From Sorangium cellulosum (GTDB lineage: Bacteria > Myxococcota_A > Polyangia > Polyangiales > Polyangiaceae): a stretch of DNA of 64,000 bases. Shown here in pieces: positions 54,987 through 63,209 of this stretch. Where the stretch lies: positions 8,813,501-8,877,500 of the forward strand of contig NZ_CP012670.1 of assembly GCF_004135735.1 (NCBI RefSeq). The letters run 5' to 3'. The notes under the pieces are model-generated. The model worked only from the letters and a program-made list of their open reading frames with translations. It was not told the origin of the DNA and searched no databases. The translations under genes were made by a program, and so were the position numbers. Numbering within the stretch: position 1 is the first letter of the stretch; the number at the start of each line of letters is the position of its first letter.

Positions 54987-55017
54987 CGTTGCGGTCGAGC
55001 TGGACGCCCTCGGCAGG

Positions 55018-56352
55018 TCAGTAGGTGGCGACGCCGTACCAGCCCGGCCGATGTCGCTCGGCCGCCACGCCGGCGGGGGGCGCAGGCCGCGGCGGCGGGG
55101 TCAGGGAGGCCGGCGCGTGGCGGCGGGGGATCCGGGGGCTCTCCACGGGGACCACCGCGGGACGCACCGCCGCGGGCGCGCCGGGGTCGCATCGCGCCGG
55201 CACGGCCAGCGCGGCCTCGCCCTGGGCCGGGGCAGCCAGCGCGGCCTCGCGCGCGGCGTCGTCGCGCGCCGGGACAGGGGAGCCGGCAGGAGGCGCAGGA
55301 GGCGCGCTGGGCGGGGCGACGCGCGAGCGCAGGGGCACGGCGACGCCGACGCGCGTCAGCGCGACCGCCAGGAGCGCGAACGAAAGCAGCGCCCCGGCGG
55401 CGAGCACGAGCCGGCGGCGCCGGCGAGGGTCGGCGATCCGGACCGTCGGGCGCCGGACGGCCTGGGGCGGGAGGGTGCCGGTCGGCAAGGTATCGCGCGA
55501 CGCCGGGCCGGGCGCGCTCCGCTCGGTGTCCGGCCCCGGGACCGGAGGCCGCAGCGCCGCCTCCCCCGCGGCCGGAGGCTCCGGGGCGGTGAGCAGGGGC
55601 CGCACGGCGACCACGAGCTCCTGGATCGTCTGGAAGCGCGCGTCCGGGTCCTTCGCGAGCGCGCGGGCGAGCGCCTCGTTCACCCCGGCCGGCACGCCCC
55701 GGATCGGCGCCGGCACCTCGCGCAGCGCGCACGCCTCGAGATCGTCGCGCCCCTCGAACGGCGGTCGCCCCGCGAGCACGCAATAGAGCAGCATCCCGAG
55801 GCCGTAGACGTCCGTCCGCCGATCGATGGGCCACCCGCCGAAGAGCTCCGGCGCCCGGTACCTCGCGGCCTCGGCCATGGCGTCCGCCGGCGGCCCGAAC
55901 AGCCGGTGAAGCCCGAACGCCCTCAGGACGGCGGCCCCCCCCTCGGTGATCACCACCGTGTGCGGGCCGAGATCCCCGTGCACGAGCCCGAGGGCGTGCG
56001 CCGCGCCGAGCGTCCGCGCGACGTCCGCGACCAGCTCGTACGCGACCGGGCGCAGCCGGGGCAAAAGCGCCTCGACCGAGGGCGCCTCGCCCGTCCGGGC
56101 AGCGGCCCACCCGGCGCCGCCCTCCGTGCCGCCCGCGATCACGGGCTCGATGCCGCGCACCGCCGGAGGCAGCGCGAGGAGCCGATCGAGCTCGGCGCGA
56201 AAGACGTCGGCGTCGAGGAGGGCGTCCTCCTGGACATAAAGGGTCACCTCGTGGCCGCCCGCGTCGAGCGCGCGGTAGGCGCCGACCGGAGCGGACGAGT
56301 CGAGGCTGGCCACGATGGTGTAGCCCGCGAACTCCTGGCCCAGGATCACCAT
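55018..56352 (-). CDS. Pseudokinase: Ser/Thr kinase fold with lost catalytic residues, membrane-anchored
   Basis: A 444-residue protein. The kinase fold is recognisable from YTIVASLDSSAPVGAYRALD through RYRAPELFGGWPIDRRTDVYGLGMLLYCV. The glycine loop is degenerate, the beta-3 lysine is missing (EVTLYVQED), HRDLKPxN has become HGDLGPHT and DFG has become AFG (RAFGLHR). Phosphotransfer is therefore unlikely. One membrane segment follows (LVLAAGALLSFALLAVALTRVGVAV, here quoted in part: LAAGALLSFALLAVALTR), then a Pro/Ala-rich outer tail. The ATG at 56352 has GAGGGG upstream. A scaffold or receptor role is likely. Confidence 0.85.
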   Translation of the reverse strand: MVILGQEFAGYTIVASLDSSAPVGAYRALDAGGHEVTLYVQEDALLDADVFRAELDRLLALPPAVRGIEPVIAGGTEGGAGWAAARTGEAPSVEALLPRLRPVAYELVADVARTLGAAHALGLVHGDLGPHTVVITEGGAAVLRAFGLHRLFGPPADAMAEAARYRAPELFGGWPIDRRTDVYGLGMLLYCVLAGRPPFEGRDDLEACALREVPAPIRGVPAGVNEALARALAKDPDARFQTIQELVVAVRPLLTAPEPPAAGEAALRPPVPGPDTERSAPGPASRDTLPTGTLPPQAVRRPTVRIADPRRRRRLVLAAGALLSFALLAVALTRVGVAVPLRSRVAPPSAPPAPPAGSPVPARDDAAREAALAAPAQGEAALAVPARCDPGAPAAVRPAVVPVESPRIPRRHAPASLTPPPRPAPPAGVAAERHRPGWYGVATY

Positions 56353-56622
56353 GAGCCCCTCACCGCGCCCCCCATCGCGGACATCGCAGGGAGGGCCCCG
56401 GCGCGGGAGGAGAGCGGAGCGCGAGCGCGAGCTGCGATGTCGGATCAACCCAGAGGATTCGGATCACTGCGTCGGACCTCCGGCACGAGGTTCGAGTCCA
56501 TCGCATCCCCGAGAGAGAGATCGGGGAGCATCGGTCCGGCGCAAGATAACAGAGGTCTCGAGCCCGCGGAAGCCGTTGCCAAGACGAGCCCCCCGGCTCA
56601 CGGGGCGCGCGAGGTGGCGTGA

Positions 56623-57078
56623 TCACTTGCCCGTTCGCCGGCTGGACGGCGGGGCGGCGCGGCCCGAGACGACGCGCTCGGGCGGGCGTGACCTGGGCGG
56701 AGCCGCCGGACGGGAGCGCTCCGGATCCTCGCTGGCCAGGGCGAGCATTGCTTGCTTCCGCGGAGAATCGTCAGGCTCCATGAGCAAGAAGAGAATCGCG
56801 TTCTGGAGCGACTCGTGGGCCTGGTCAAAGAGCTCTGCCACGACGGACGCCACCGGGCTGCGCCCGTCGCCGGGGAGCAGGAGGCGGGGATCGCACTGGA
56901 GCCCCTGGGCGATGAGCCCGAGCGCGCCGAGCCCGAGATCCCGCTCGCCTCGCTCGACCTGCCGCAGGTAGGTGGCCGAGAGCTGCGCCCTCTCGGCGAA
57001 CTCCTGCATGCTGAGCCCGCGCAGGCGCCGGAGGATGTGGATCGCCTGGCCGACCTCCTTGGGGAGCGTGTCGCGCAT
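56623..57078 (-). CDS. XRE-family helix-turn-helix regulator
   Basis: A 151-residue protein with an N-terminal Cro/C1-type domain: IHILRRLRGLSMQEFAERAQ, LSATYLRQVERGERDLGLGA, IAQGLQCDPRLLL. A helical middle (VAELFDQAHESLQNAILFLL) may dimerise it and a basic Pro/Arg/Ser tail ends it. The target is unknown. It sits 65 bases behind the ABC exporter on the same strand, so it may control that operon. The ATG at 57078 begins just before the HTH. Confidence 0.87.
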   Translation of the reverse strand: MRDTLPKEVGQAIHILRRLRGLSMQEFAERAQLSATYLRQVERGERDLGLGALGLIAQGLQCDPRLLLPGDGRSPVASVVAELFDQAHESLQNAILFLLMEPDDSPRKQAMLALASEDPERSRPAAPPRSRPPERVVSGRAAPPSSRRTGK

Positions 57079-57143
57079 GATCGCGAGCCTAGCAGGCAGA
57101 GCTCGCTCGAGCCGCCTCGCGCCAGGGGGGCGCCGCGGGGAGG

Positions 57144-58991
57144 CTAGAGATAGCCTTCGGCCTGGAGCGCGAACATGCGGGCATACCGCTCGCCGCGGGC
57201 GACGAGCTCGGCGTGGGTGCCCTCCTCCACGACGCGCCCGCCGTCGAGGACGACGATGCGGTCGGCCATGCGCACGGTCGGGAAGCGGTGCGAGATGACG
57301 ATCGTGGTCCGCCCCCGGGAGAGCGACCGGAACCGCTGGAAGACCGCGTGCTCGGCCTCGGCGTCGAGCGCCGCGGTCGGCTCGTCGAGCACGAGGATGT
57401 CGGCCTCCTCGCGCATGAAGGCGCGCGCGAGCGCGATCTTCTGCCACTGGCCGCCGCTCAGCTCGACGCCGTCCTTGAACCAGCGCCCGAGCTGCGCGTC
57501 GAGGCCCCCGGGCACCGCGGCCACGACCTCCTCCGCGCCGCCCTCGGACACCGCGCGCGCGACCCGCGGCTCGTCCGTGAGGTGCTCGACGCTGCCGAGG
57601 GCGACATTCTCGCGCAGGTTGAGCTGGTACTGGTTGAAGTCCTGGAACACGACGCCGATCCGCCGGCGGAGCGCGTCCACGTCCCAGGCGCGGAGATCCT
57701 TGCCGTCGAGCAGGATGCGCCCCTCGGTGGGCTCGTAGAGCCGCGTGAGCAGCTTGATGAAGGTCGTCTTGCCCGCGCCGTTGTGGCCGACGAGCGCCAG
57801 GCTCTGCCCGGCCGGGATGTGCAGATCGACGCCCCGGATCGCCCAGCGCGGCTGCCCCGGATACCGGAAGCCCACGCCCTCGAACCGCACGCCCCGCTCG
57901 CCCGCGGCGGCCCCCTCCCCCGCGGCGCCCCGCTCGCCCGCGGCGGCGCCCTCGCCCGCGGCGCGCGCCGCCGCGCCGCCGTCCGGGAGCGCCGGCGGCG
58001 CGCCCGTGGGGATGCCGAGGTACTGGAAGAGATTCGACATGTAGAGGTTGTGCTCGTACATGCCGCCGACGCCGGAGAGGACGGCCTGGAACGCCTGCTG
58101 GCCCTGCCGGAAGGCGGCGACGTAGAGGACCATGTCGCCGAGCGAGAGCCGCCCTGCCGCGGCGCCGAGCGCCATGGCGCCATAACAGCCGTAGAACGCG
58201 GCCGTCCCGAGGAGCGACAGGCCATAGGCCCACCCGGCGCGGCGGACCGCGAGGGCGCTGTCCTCCCGGTAAAACGAGGCGGCGAGCGCCCTGTACCGCT
58301 CCCGGAACATGGGGCCGAGGCCGAAGAGCTTCACCTCCTTGGCGTGGCCGTCGTTGGCGAGCACGTACTCGAGGTAGTTGAGCCTCCGGGCGTCGGGAGA
58401 GCGGAAGTTGCGGAGGCGGAACGCCGCGCCGGAGAAGCGCGCCTCGGCGACCGTGGCGGGGATGGCCGCGACGACGAGCGCGAGCACGGCGAGCCCGCTG
58501 AAGCCCACGAGCAGCGCGGCGTAGCCGGCGAGCGTGACCAGGTTCTGCACGAGGGCGAAGCTCTCGGTGACGACCGCGGCGGGGCGCGAGGACGCCTCGC
58601 GGCGCGCGCGGGTGAGCTGGTCGTAGAACTCGGGATCCTCGAAATGGCGCAGATCCAGGGAGAGCGCCTTGTCGAGGATCCGCGTGTGGATGTCGATCGA
58701 GAGCTTCGCGCCGAGGAGCTGCCGCGTCAGCGCGAGGCCACGCTGCGCGAGCGAGAGCGCGGCCACGAGGCCGAGCTCCACCGCGACCCACACGAGCGCC
58801 GCGCGCTCGTCGCGCGCGACCACGGCGTCCGTGATCGTCTTTCCCACGTAGGCCACCCCGAGCGGCAGCACCGCCGCCGCGAGGGTGAGCACGCCGAGCG
58901 TGACGCTGGCCGCCCTCGAGGAGCGCCAGACGAGCCCGAGCGTCCGCGGGGTGTGGGCGAAGGTTTCCCGCAGGCGGGAGAGGCCGAGCAT
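57144..58991 (-). CDS. ABC exporter, fused membrane and ATPase domains
   Basis: A 615-residue half-transporter. Six membrane helices (about residues 20-300) precede an ATPase with Walker A VGHNGAGKTTFIK, Q-loop VVFQDFNQYQLNLRENVALG, signature ELSGGQWQKIALARAF, Walker B ILVLDEPTA and H-loop VISHRFPTV. The linker has a duplicated AAGEGAAAGERG. This type exports peptides, lipids or drugs, usually as homodimer; the Q-loop wording resembles lantibiotic-type exporters, but no precursor peptide is visible. The ATG at 58991 starts the first helix (MLGLSRLRETFAHTPRT). Confidence 0.92.
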   Translation of the reverse strand: MLGLSRLRETFAHTPRTLGLVWRSSRAASVTLGVLTLAAAVLPLGVAYVGKTITDAVVARDERAALVWVAVELGLVAALSLAQRGLALTRQLLGAKLSIDIHTRILDKALSLDLRHFEDPEFYDQLTRARREASSRPAAVVTESFALVQNLVTLAGYAALLVGFSGLAVLALVVAAIPATVAEARFSGAAFRLRNFRSPDARRLNYLEYVLANDGHAKEVKLFGLGPMFRERYRALAASFYREDSALAVRRAGWAYGLSLLGTAAFYGCYGAMALGAAAGRLSLGDMVLYVAAFRQGQQAFQAVLSGVGGMYEHNLYMSNLFQYLGIPTGAPPALPDGGAAARAAGEGAAAGERGAAGEGAAAGERGVRFEGVGFRYPGQPRWAIRGVDLHIPAGQSLALVGHNGAGKTTFIKLLTRLYEPTEGRILLDGKDLRAWDVDALRRRIGVVFQDFNQYQLNLRENVALGSVEHLTDEPRVARAVSEGGAEEVVAAVPGGLDAQLGRWFKDGVELSGGQWQKIALARAFMREEADILVLDEPTAALDAEAEHAVFQRFRSLSRGRTTIVISHRFPTVRMADRIVVLDGGRVVEEGTHAELVARGERYARMFALQAEGYL

Positions 58992-59120
58992 GGGGGCGGA
59001 ATCTAACCACGCCGCCGCCGTCTGCCGGCGGAAGCGCCGCGGCGGCCCCCGGGGCCGGGGGCGCGGTGGCGGCCGCGCGCCGGGCGCGGTATCCCCGGGG
59101 CTCGGACAAGGAGGCTCTTC

Positions 59121-59504
59121 ATGTCGAGCATGTCGAATGTGACCATAGGCTACGGGGCGCTGCTCGCGGCGCTCGGCGTCGGCGGCTTCGCCGCGACGGG
59201 GGCGACGCACAAGACGGCGCTGATCCCGGCCGGCTTCGGGGTCGTCGCGATCGGGCTCGGCCTGCTCGCGAGGCAGGAGCGGTATCGCATGCACGCCATG
59301 CACGCGTCGGCGCTGCTCGGCCTCCTCGGCGTGCTCGGCTCGGCCCGCGGCCTGTCCAGGCTGCCCGCGCTGCTCTCCGGCGGCGACGTGGAGCGCCCGG
59401 CGGCCGTCGTCGCCCAGTCGCTGATGGCCGGCCTCTCCGCGGCGTTCGTGGTCCTCTGCGTGCGCTCCTTCGTCGCGGCGCGCCGCGCCGCCGCCCGCCC
59501 CTGA
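59121..59504 (+). CDS. Small four-helix membrane protein
   Basis: A 127-residue protein consisting almost only of four hydrophobic segments (VTIGYGALLAALGVGGFA, ALIPAGFGVVAIGLGLLAR, HASALLGLLGVLGSARGL, SLMAGLSAAFVVLCVRSFVA). The pattern GYGALLAALGVGGF ... TALIPAGFG is a widespread uncharacterised bacterial family. GGAGG precedes the ATG by a few bases (AAGGAGGCTCTTC). No function can be given. Confidence 0.75.
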   Translation: MSSMSNVTIGYGALLAALGVGGFAATGATHKTALIPAGFGVVAIGLGLLARQERYRMHAMHASALLGLLGVLGSARGLSRLPALLSGGDVERPAAVVAQSLMAGLSAAFVVLCVRSFVAARRAAARP

Positions 59505-59520
59505 GCGCAGCGCGCGTCGC

Positions 59521-59700
59521 GCCCCGGCGCCGTCTCGCCGACAGCGCGCCGCCCGGGCGCCGTCTCGCCGACAGCGCGCCGCCCGGGCGCCGTCTCGCCG
59601 ACAGCGCGCCGCCCGGGCGCCGTCTCGCCGACAGCGCGCCGCCCGGGCGCCCTCTCGACGACCGCGCGCCGCCCGGGCGCCGTCTCGACGACCGCGCGCG
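59521..59700 (+). repeat. 30-bp tandem repeat, six copies
   Basis: Six 30-base units fill 59521-59700. Each has GCCGTCTCGCCGACAGCGCG or a close variant; the last two differ together (CGACGACCGC). It follows the small membrane protein gene after 16 bases. Confidence 0.94.
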
Positions 59701-60041
59701 CCGTCACCGAACCCCGCTTCACCACCTCGCCAGAGCGCCGAGCGCCCCTGTCGGCGGAGAGCCCGCCACGCGGCGGCCGGCCGTGTCGAATCCGTAGAGA
59801 ACGGCCGATCGCGCGCGGGCATCTCGCCTCGATGCTCTCCCCGTCCCTCTCCCTCTCTGCGCGTCGGTTCGAGGCTCCTCCCCGCTCGGCGGATCTCCCT
59901 ATGTCGATTGCATGGCAAGTCTGGCCACCAATCCGGAATGCCACAAATCCGCGCAAAAAGAGCCAGATCGGCGACCTCGGGAGCCGTGCTTGATGTAACG
60001 TCGTTGGCATCAGGCCATCAACTACAACAAGAGCGAACACC
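59701..60041. other. Intergenic region of lower G+C upstream of the Cys-rich lipoprotein gene
   Basis: From about 59850 on, the composition is clearly less G+C-rich than the window average (for example the stretch around 59930-60040), typical of a promoter or of acquired DNA. No clear sigma-70 boxes at proper spacing were found. Confidence 0.45.
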
Positions 60042-60551
60042 ATGCTTCGACGCGTCATTGCATTGGGGCTGACGGCGCCGTTTTTCCTCTCGTGCGTGGA
60101 GAACGGGGCGATCATGATCTGGAGTTGCAAAGAGTGCCCCGAGGGCTGGACCTGCACAGAAGACACCTGCATTCCGCCGCATTGCAGCAATGGCATCATG
60201 GATGACGAGGACGGAGAAACCGACACGGACTGCGGCGGTTCGTGCGGGCCTTGCCGCCTCGGTGCCTCGTGCAAGACCGGGCTCGACTGCAAGGAAGGCG
60301 TCTGTCATCTCGGCACGTGCCAGGCCCCGACGTGCGTGGACGGCGTGGCGAACGGCTTTGAGACCGGCGTCGACTGCGGCACCCGCTCGTGCCCGCTCTG
60401 CCCCGCGGGCGAGGGCTGCCTCGCCGGCGAGAACTGCGCGTCGGGTGTGTGCAGGGGGCGCGTCTGCCAGGATCCCACGTGCGACGACGGGGTCCAGAAC
60501 GGAAGCGAGACCGCCGTGGATTGCGGCGGGGATTGTCGCGCCTGCCGTTAA
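60042..60551 (+). CDS. Cysteine-rich repeat lipoprotein
   Basis: A 169-residue secreted lipoprotein (signal RVIALGLTAPFFLSC, lipobox cysteine about residue 18). It contains three repeats of the myxobacterial type C-x-(N/D)G-(x)n-NG-x-E-T-x-x-DCGG-x-C: CSNGIMDDEDGETDTDCGGS, CVDGVANGFETGVDCG and CDDGVQNGSETAVDCGGD, separated by C-x-x-G-x-x-C modules. Almost 30 cysteines suggest a disulfide-bonded surface protein. Such repeats are abundant in Sorangium-like genomes; function unknown, adhesion or binding is likely. Confidence 0.85.
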   Translation: MLRRVIALGLTAPFFLSCVENGAIMIWSCKECPEGWTCTEDTCIPPHCSNGIMDDEDGETDTDCGGSCGPCRLGASCKTGLDCKEGVCHLGTCQAPTCVDGVANGFETGVDCGTRSCPLCPAGEGCLAGENCASGVCRGRVCQDPTCDDGVQNGSETAVDCGGDCRACR

Positions 60552-60766
60552 GGATCACGACGCGGAGGAGATGCGGTGATCCCGAGCGGGGCGCCCCGGC
60601 GGAGAGGCCGCGCCGGGGCGCCTCGGGCCGCCCCCGGGGACATGGGGAGTCCCAGGGGGCGCGCCTCGTGAGTGGGCAATCTGTGAGCGCGAATACAGCG
60701 GGAGGGGAACGGAGGGGAACGGCGCGCGCTCCCCCGCGCCGCGTCGCGCCGGCGCGGACGCCGCCG

Positions 60767-62500
60767 CTACATCCGCTCCGGGGCCTCGATGCCGAGCAGG
60801 CCGAGGCCCTTCGCCAGCACCTCCGCCGTGAGATCGCACAGCGCGAGGCGCGAGCGGCGCACCTCCTCGCTGTCCGCGCGGAGCACCGGGCAGCGCTCGT
60901 AGAAGGTCGTGAACGACCCGGCGAGCTCGAACAGGTAGCCGCACAGCCGGTGCGGCTCGAGCGTGGCGGCCACGTCCTCGAGCACCGCGCCGAACCGGAG
61001 CAGCTCCAGCGCGAGCGCCCGCTCGGCCGGCTCGCCCAGGGCGACGCCGGCCCCGCGCGGCGACGCCACGCCGGCCTTCCGGAAGATCGACCGGATGCGC
61101 GCGTGCGCGTACATCAGGTACGGCGCCGTGTTCCCCTCGAACGCCAGCATCCGATCCCAGTCGAACACGTAGTCCTTGATCCGGTCGCTCGAGAGGTCGG
61201 CGTACTTCACCGCGCCCACGCCCACCGCGCGCGCGACCGCGTCGGCGGCCGCGGCGTCGAGCTCCGGGTTCTTCTCCCGCACGACCTTCGACGCGCGCTC
61301 CACGGCCTCGTCGAGCAGGTCCGAGAGCTTCACGCTGTCGCCGCTCCTCGTCTTGAACATCTTCTTGTCGGCCCCGAGCACCGAGCCGAACGCCACGTGC
61401 TCGGCGCGGGCCGGCGGCGCGAGCCAGCCCGCCTCGCGCGCCGTCGCGAACACCATCGCGAGGTGCTGGCTCTGCGGCGCGCCGACGACGTAGACGAGCC
61501 GCTCGGCGCCCAGGGTCCGCAGCCGATGGCGGACCGCGGCGAGGTCGGTCGTGGGATAGCCGTAGCCGCCGTCCTGCTTGCGCACGATGAGCGGCAGCGG
61601 CTCGTCGCCCTTGCCCGTGAACCCGGCCGGGAAGACGCAGAGCGCGCCCTCGCTCTCGCGGGCGAGCCCCTTCCCGGAGAGCTCCGCGATCACGTCGGGC
61701 AGCATCGGGTTGTAGAAGCTCTCGCCGGCGAAGTCGGCCTCGGTGAGCGTCACGCCGAGGCGGCGGTAGACCGCCTCGAAGTAGCGCGTCGACTCGCGCA
61801 CGAGCCGCCGCCAGAGGGCGAGGGTCGGCTCGTCGCCGCCCTGGAGCCGCACGACCCGCAGGCGAGAGCGCTCGGCGAACGCCGGGTCGCCGTCGAACTT
61901 GGCGCGCGCCTGCTTGTAGAAGGCGTTGAGGTCGCCGACGGAGAGCTCCTTCGCGGCGGCGTCCTCGCCGAGGTCGAGCATGTGCTCGATCAGCATGCCG
62001 AACGGCGTCCCCCAGTCGCCGAGGTGGTTCTGGCGGATGACGCGGTGGCCGAGCGCCTCGAGCACGCGCGCGATGGCGTCGCCGATGATCGTGCTGCGCA
62101 GGTGGCCGACGTGCATCTCCTTCGCGGCGTTCGGGCCCGAGTAGTCGACGACGACGGTCTCGGGCCGGGCCGCGGGCGCGATCCCGAGCCGGCCGCCCTG
62201 CGCCGTGTCCGCGAGCTCGCGCGCGAGGTAGGCGTCGTCGAGCGTGAGGTTCACGAACCCGGGGCCCGCGATCTCCACCTTGCGGCAGAGCCCGGAGACG
62301 TCCAGCGCCGCCACGATCGCCGCCGCGACCTCGCGCGGCGGCTTGCCGAGGCGCTTGCCGAGCGCCATGGCGGCGTTCGCCTGGTAGTCGGCGTGGCTGG
62401 AGCGGCGCAGGGAGGGGTCGGTGGCGGCGTGCTCGTCGCCGAACGCGGCGACGATCGCCGCCTTCAGGGCGCGGGAGAGGGCGTGGACAGGATCGGCCAT
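60767..62500 (-). CDS. argS: Arginyl-tRNA synthetase
   Basis: A 577-residue class I synthetase that charges tRNA-Arg. An N-terminal Add1 domain (residues 1-85) precedes the HIGH motif as HVGH (130-133) in SGPNAAKEMHVGHLRSTIIG. LGDWGTPFGMLI, YPTTDLAAVRHR and a KMSKS-like KKMFKTRSG follow, then the C-terminal anticodon-binding DALR-type domain ending ITFYERCPVLRA-like (FTTFYERCPVLRA). The ATG at 62500 follows AAGGATG. All catalytic features are intact. Confidence 0.96.
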   Translation of the reverse strand: MADPVHALSRALKAAIVAAFGDEHAATDPSLRRSSHADYQANAAMALGKRLGKPPREVAAAIVAALDVSGLCRKVEIAGPGFVNLTLDDAYLARELADTAQGGRLGIAPAARPETVVVDYSGPNAAKEMHVGHLRSTIIGDAIARVLEALGHRVIRQNHLGDWGTPFGMLIEHMLDLGEDAAAKELSVGDLNAFYKQARAKFDGDPAFAERSRLRVVRLQGGDEPTLALWRRLVRESTRYFEAVYRRLGVTLTEADFAGESFYNPMLPDVIAELSGKGLARESEGALCVFPAGFTGKGDEPLPLIVRKQDGGYGYPTTDLAAVRHRLRTLGAERLVYVVGAPQSQHLAMVFATAREAGWLAPPARAEHVAFGSVLGADKKMFKTRSGDSVKLSDLLDEAVERASKVVREKNPELDAAAADAVARAVGVGAVKYADLSSDRIKDYVFDWDRMLAFEGNTAPYLMYAHARIRSIFRKAGVASPRGAGVALGEPAERALALELLRFGAVLEDVAATLEPHRLCGYLFELAGSFTTFYERCPVLRADSEEVRRSRLALCDLTAEVLAKGLGLLGIEAPERM

Positions 62501-62836
62501 GGCGCATCCTTGGCCCGGGAGGGCCGCCAGTTCAATAGGCCAGCGGGCGCCGATGTGGGCGCGGCGGGGCCAGGGGCGGGGCGCAGCATGGAGGCCCGGC
62601 GCACGAGAACCCGGCGTCCGGGAGACTCTGCCGGGCAGGCGCTGGGGGCCGGCGGTCGCGTGGAGCGAGCCCCGGGATGAGCGCTGGACCGAGGACGGCG
62701 GACGGAAATCCCAGGCCGGAGGGCGCTGTACCCAGGTCGGACGGCGAGCGCCCGGTAAAGCACGCCCCCGGCGAGGAGGGAGCTCATTGAGCCGGGCCGC
62801 CCCGGGCATGGCTCGCCCGCCGCCCCGGGCGCCGAT
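62501..62836. other. Intergenic stretch, no supported gene
   Basis: 336 bases between the argS start and the broken DUF4276-like gene. It must hold the argS promoter. I see no repeat array, RNA or coding frame worth listing. Confidence 0.5.
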
Positions 62837-63209
62837 TCACTTGACGGCGGGGTCGACGGCTCCGCCCTCCGGGGCCGGTGTCATCTCTTGCAGCGCAGCA
62901 TGCAAGATCCGGAAGCTCCCCGAGCGATTACGTTTCGGCTCCATGTGCTCGGCGATGGCCCGAGCCGCCTTTTCAGCTCGACGCAATGGTCGTCGTCCAC
63001 ATCGACGATGACGAGAATGCGCCAGCTCGAGGGCAACCAGCTCGCATACCCCTTCAGCCGAGCCGGTAGCCGCATCAGGAGGTCGTCCTTGCACAGATGG
63101 CGATAGATCTCGAACGACACCTTGCGGAGAGTATCCGGGGCAAGAGGATGCGCAGCGCCTCCTCCATCGACGGCTCTTCCACCAGAACTTCGAGGTGCTC
63201 GACCCTCAA
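62837..63209 (-). pseudogene. Broken DUF4276-like gene (two apparent frameshifts, truncated)
   Basis: Downstream partner of the AAA ATPase. It starts in one frame at TTG 63209, overlapping the ATPase stop (RVEHLEVLVEEPSMEEALRI, then LLPRILS). It continues in a second frame (VSFEIYRHLCKDDLLMRLPA, then YASWLPSSWRILVIVDVDDD, HCVELKRR) and ends in a third (AEKAARAIAEHMEPKRNRSG to the stop at 62837). In DUF4276-type proteins known to me these segments are continuous and about 200 residues long in total; here only about 120 codons remain. Two frameshifts plus loss of the end point to decay, unless the assembly has errors in this part. Confidence 0.7.

Larger units (their letters stand above)
54584..55017. 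other. Intergenic region with repeats, hairpin and terminator
   Basis: 434 bases between orn and the pseudokinase gene. It holds a 22-bp tandem repeat, an inverted repeat with an A-rich loop, a less G+C-rich stretch (about 54845-54910) and an intrinsic terminator (all listed separately). No protein-coding frame is convincing; a small RNA is possible. Confidence 0.55.

Noticed and set aside
55018..56352. Active Ser/Thr kinase
   Set aside because: Key catalytic residues are missing in three motifs, so it is called a pseudokinase.
57144..58991. Lantibiotic or RiPP cluster around the ABC exporter
   Set aside because: No precursor peptide, LanM/LanB or maturation gene is visible within several kilobases.
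57079..59109. 828-residue frame ending in the XRE regulator
   Set aside because: Everything before residue MRDTLPKEV is the shadow of the ABC exporter; the HTH protein is a separate gene from 57078.
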